DNA of 64,000 nt from Duganella fentianensis. GTDB taxonomy: Bacteria > Pseudomonadota > Gammaproteobacteria > Burkholderiales > Burkholderiaceae_D. The position numbers and the translations under genes were made by a program. Of this stretch, positions 63,054-64,000 are shown one piece after another (position 1 is the stretch's first letter; each line of letters opens with the position of its first letter). The stretch is from positions 930,001 through 994,000 of the forward strand of contig NZ_WWCL01000002.1 in NCBI RefSeq assembly GCF_009857835.1. Direction: 5' to 3'. A model generated the notes under the pieces. The model ran no database searches. It saw nothing but the letters and a program-made list of their open reading frames with translations, and was not told where the DNA came from.

Positions 63054-63385
63054 ACGGATTCCTGTCTATGCTGATGAGCACTATTGTATGGCGGAATTGC
63101 CGAATAAGCATAAGCCTGCGCCACCGGCTCTTTCGCCGCTACCGGCAAAACCCGTACCGCCAGTACCCCCACTACATTGTTGAGGCGCATACGGCAGAGC
63201 GTCAGACCATCCTCGTCCGCGGCGGCCAGCCTGAGTTGCACTTCCAGTCCGGCCGGGATGGCATGACTGCGCAAACTGCGTAGATCCAGATCAAGTCGCC
63301 GGACGATAGCGAGCACCGCTTCCAGTGTAGCGATAGGGGCACCATCGTCGATGCAGAAACGGAAATTGGCCTGTGTATTTTTCAT
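63050..63385 (-). CDS. ACT-like (IlvM-type) small protein
   Basis: 111 aa from ATG 63385. The beta-alpha-beta pattern FRFCIDDGAPIATLEAVLAI, then LDLRSLRSHAIP and LTLCRMRLNNVVGVLAVRVL resembles the ACT domain of acetolactate synthase small subunits. Divergent from the AsnC-family gene, a common pairing, so it may be controlled by it. No catalytic subunit is near. Confidence 0.6.
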   Translation of the reverse strand: MKNTQANFRFCIDDGAPIATLEAVLAIVRRLDLDLRSLRSHAIPAGLEVQLRLAAADEDGLTLCRMRLNNVVGVLAVRVLPVAAKEPVAQAYAYSAIPPYNSAHQHRQESV

Positions 63386-63440
63386 GCAGACAGAATATCC
63401 GCTATCGCGGGGAATAGGCTTCCATAGTTTATGCCAATTA

Positions 63441-63497
63441 CCGAGATTTAAAGAAGAATCCACCATCTCGGATAGAATACGTAGAAGATAAATCTTC
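63441..63497. promoter_or_regulatory. Divergent operator candidates for the AsnC-family regulator
   Basis: CCGAGAT (63441-63447) with ATCTCGG (63465-63471), and GAAGAT (63484-63489) with ATCTTC (63492-63497), are two inverted repeats between the divergent genes. A TAGAAT -10-like box lies at 63473-63478. Arrangement fits Lrp/AsnC autoregulation. Confidence 0.45.
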
Positions 63498-63511
63498 CGA
63501 GGCCAACTGAC

Positions 63512-63970
63512 ATGGAAATAGATGAAATAGATCGCAAGATTCTGCGCGCCCTGCGCCGCGATGGCCGGCTCAGCAATACCCGTCTGGCCGAGCTGGTGGG
63601 CCTGTCCACCACCCCCTGCTGGAACCGCGTGCGCGCACTGGAAGAGGCAGGAATGATAGAAGGCTATACCGCCCTGCTGAGCCAGAAAGCACTGGGCTAC
63701 CCCGATACCGTCATCATCGAAGTCACGCTGGACCGGCATGACGACGACATATTCGAGAAATTCGGCCAGGCGCTGGCCGAGCTACCGGAAGTTATAGAAG
63801 CCTATCTACTGACGGGGGATTATGACTATCTGATCAAGGTCGCCGTGGCCGGCACGGCCGGTTATGAGGAATTCCTACGCCGCAAATTATATAAACTGCC
63901 GGGCTTAAAACACAGCCGTTCGACCTTTGTTTTACGTTGTTTAAAACACAGTGTTTCTGTCGAACCATAG
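63512..63970 (+). CDS. Lrp/AsnC-family transcriptional regulator
   Basis: 152 aa: winged helix-turn-helix (IDRKILRALRRDGRLSNTRL, SLTPCWNRVRALEE-like pattern with LSTTPCWNRVRALEEAG) and RAM ligand domain (LPEVIEAYLLTGDYDYLIKV). ATG 63512 with CGAGG upstream. Controls amino-acid genes in response to an amino acid; target here is probably the divergent ACT-like gene. Confidence 0.92.
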   Translation: MEIDEIDRKILRALRRDGRLSNTRLAELVGLSTTPCWNRVRALEEAGMIEGYTALLSQKALGYPDTVIIEVTLDRHDDDIFEKFGQALAELPEVIEAYLLTGDYDYLIKVAVAGTAGYEEFLRRKLYKLPGLKHSRSTFVLRCLKHSVSVEP

Positions 63971-64000
63971 TTTGGTGAATTTATTCAACATTAATAAGCG

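Overview
The window looks like a betaproteobacterial chromosome, probably Burkholderiales and most likely Oxalobacteraceae (Janthinobacterium/Duganella/Massilia-like). The grounds are overall gene content: an ackA-fabI pair, a PEP-CTERM-type protein, a DUF4214-bearing M10 metalloprotease, an Anbu peptidase operon and an OsmC-YcaO fusion. The genus is inference. A 28-bp dif-type Xer site at 30118-30145 places the window at the replication terminus.

Layout. 1-4930: end of ackA, fabI, then a copper-handling group (small Cys/His-rich secreted protein, outer-membrane efflux lipoprotein, Tat-exported multicopper oxidase). 4929-10634: solute-binding protein, chemoreceptor, OsmC-YcaO protein, PEP-CTERM-like secreted protein. 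10851-19064: an apparently transferred RiPP locus of two divergent operons. The leftward operon encodes an 88-aa precursor ending in six Asp-Gly-Gly repeats and Gly-Tyr-Asp-Ile-Asp, an MNIO (DUF692) enzyme, a probable partner protein, a methyltransferase, a phosphoribosyltransferase and an AMMECR1/alpha-toroid fusion. The rightward operon, visibly richer in A+T, encodes a 71-aa precursor-like peptide with a similar leader, a radical SAM/SPASM maturase and a divergent LpxL-like acyltransferase. I do not recognise this combination as a described pathway.

19109-30134: an 11-kb tailless, membrane-containing prophage of the PM2 (corticovirus) type: HUH replication protein, A32/P9-like packaging ATPase, a candidate double-jelly-roll capsid protein, many small membrane proteins, a lytic transglycosylase and a holin-like protein. 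It has no integrase and lies between a 17-bp direct repeat, the right copy of which belongs to a complete dif, so integration by host XerC/XerD is the simple explanation. An operator cluster and a strong promoter lie between its repressor and early genes.

30200-64000: mostly ordinary chromosome: katE, rlhA, HD-GYP regulator plus hybrid kinase, DUF455 protein, serine hydrolase, PRC-barrel protein, the Anbu operon, Hpt protein, a sugar transferase/epimerase chimera, nadB, nadA-nadC, ybiT, ldcA, tadA-queD-queE, diguanylate cyclase, M10 protease, a secreted nuclease operon, a nitrobindin-like protein and a divergent ACT-like/AsnC pair with candidate operators. No tRNA, rRNA, CRISPR array or intact insertion sequence was recognised.
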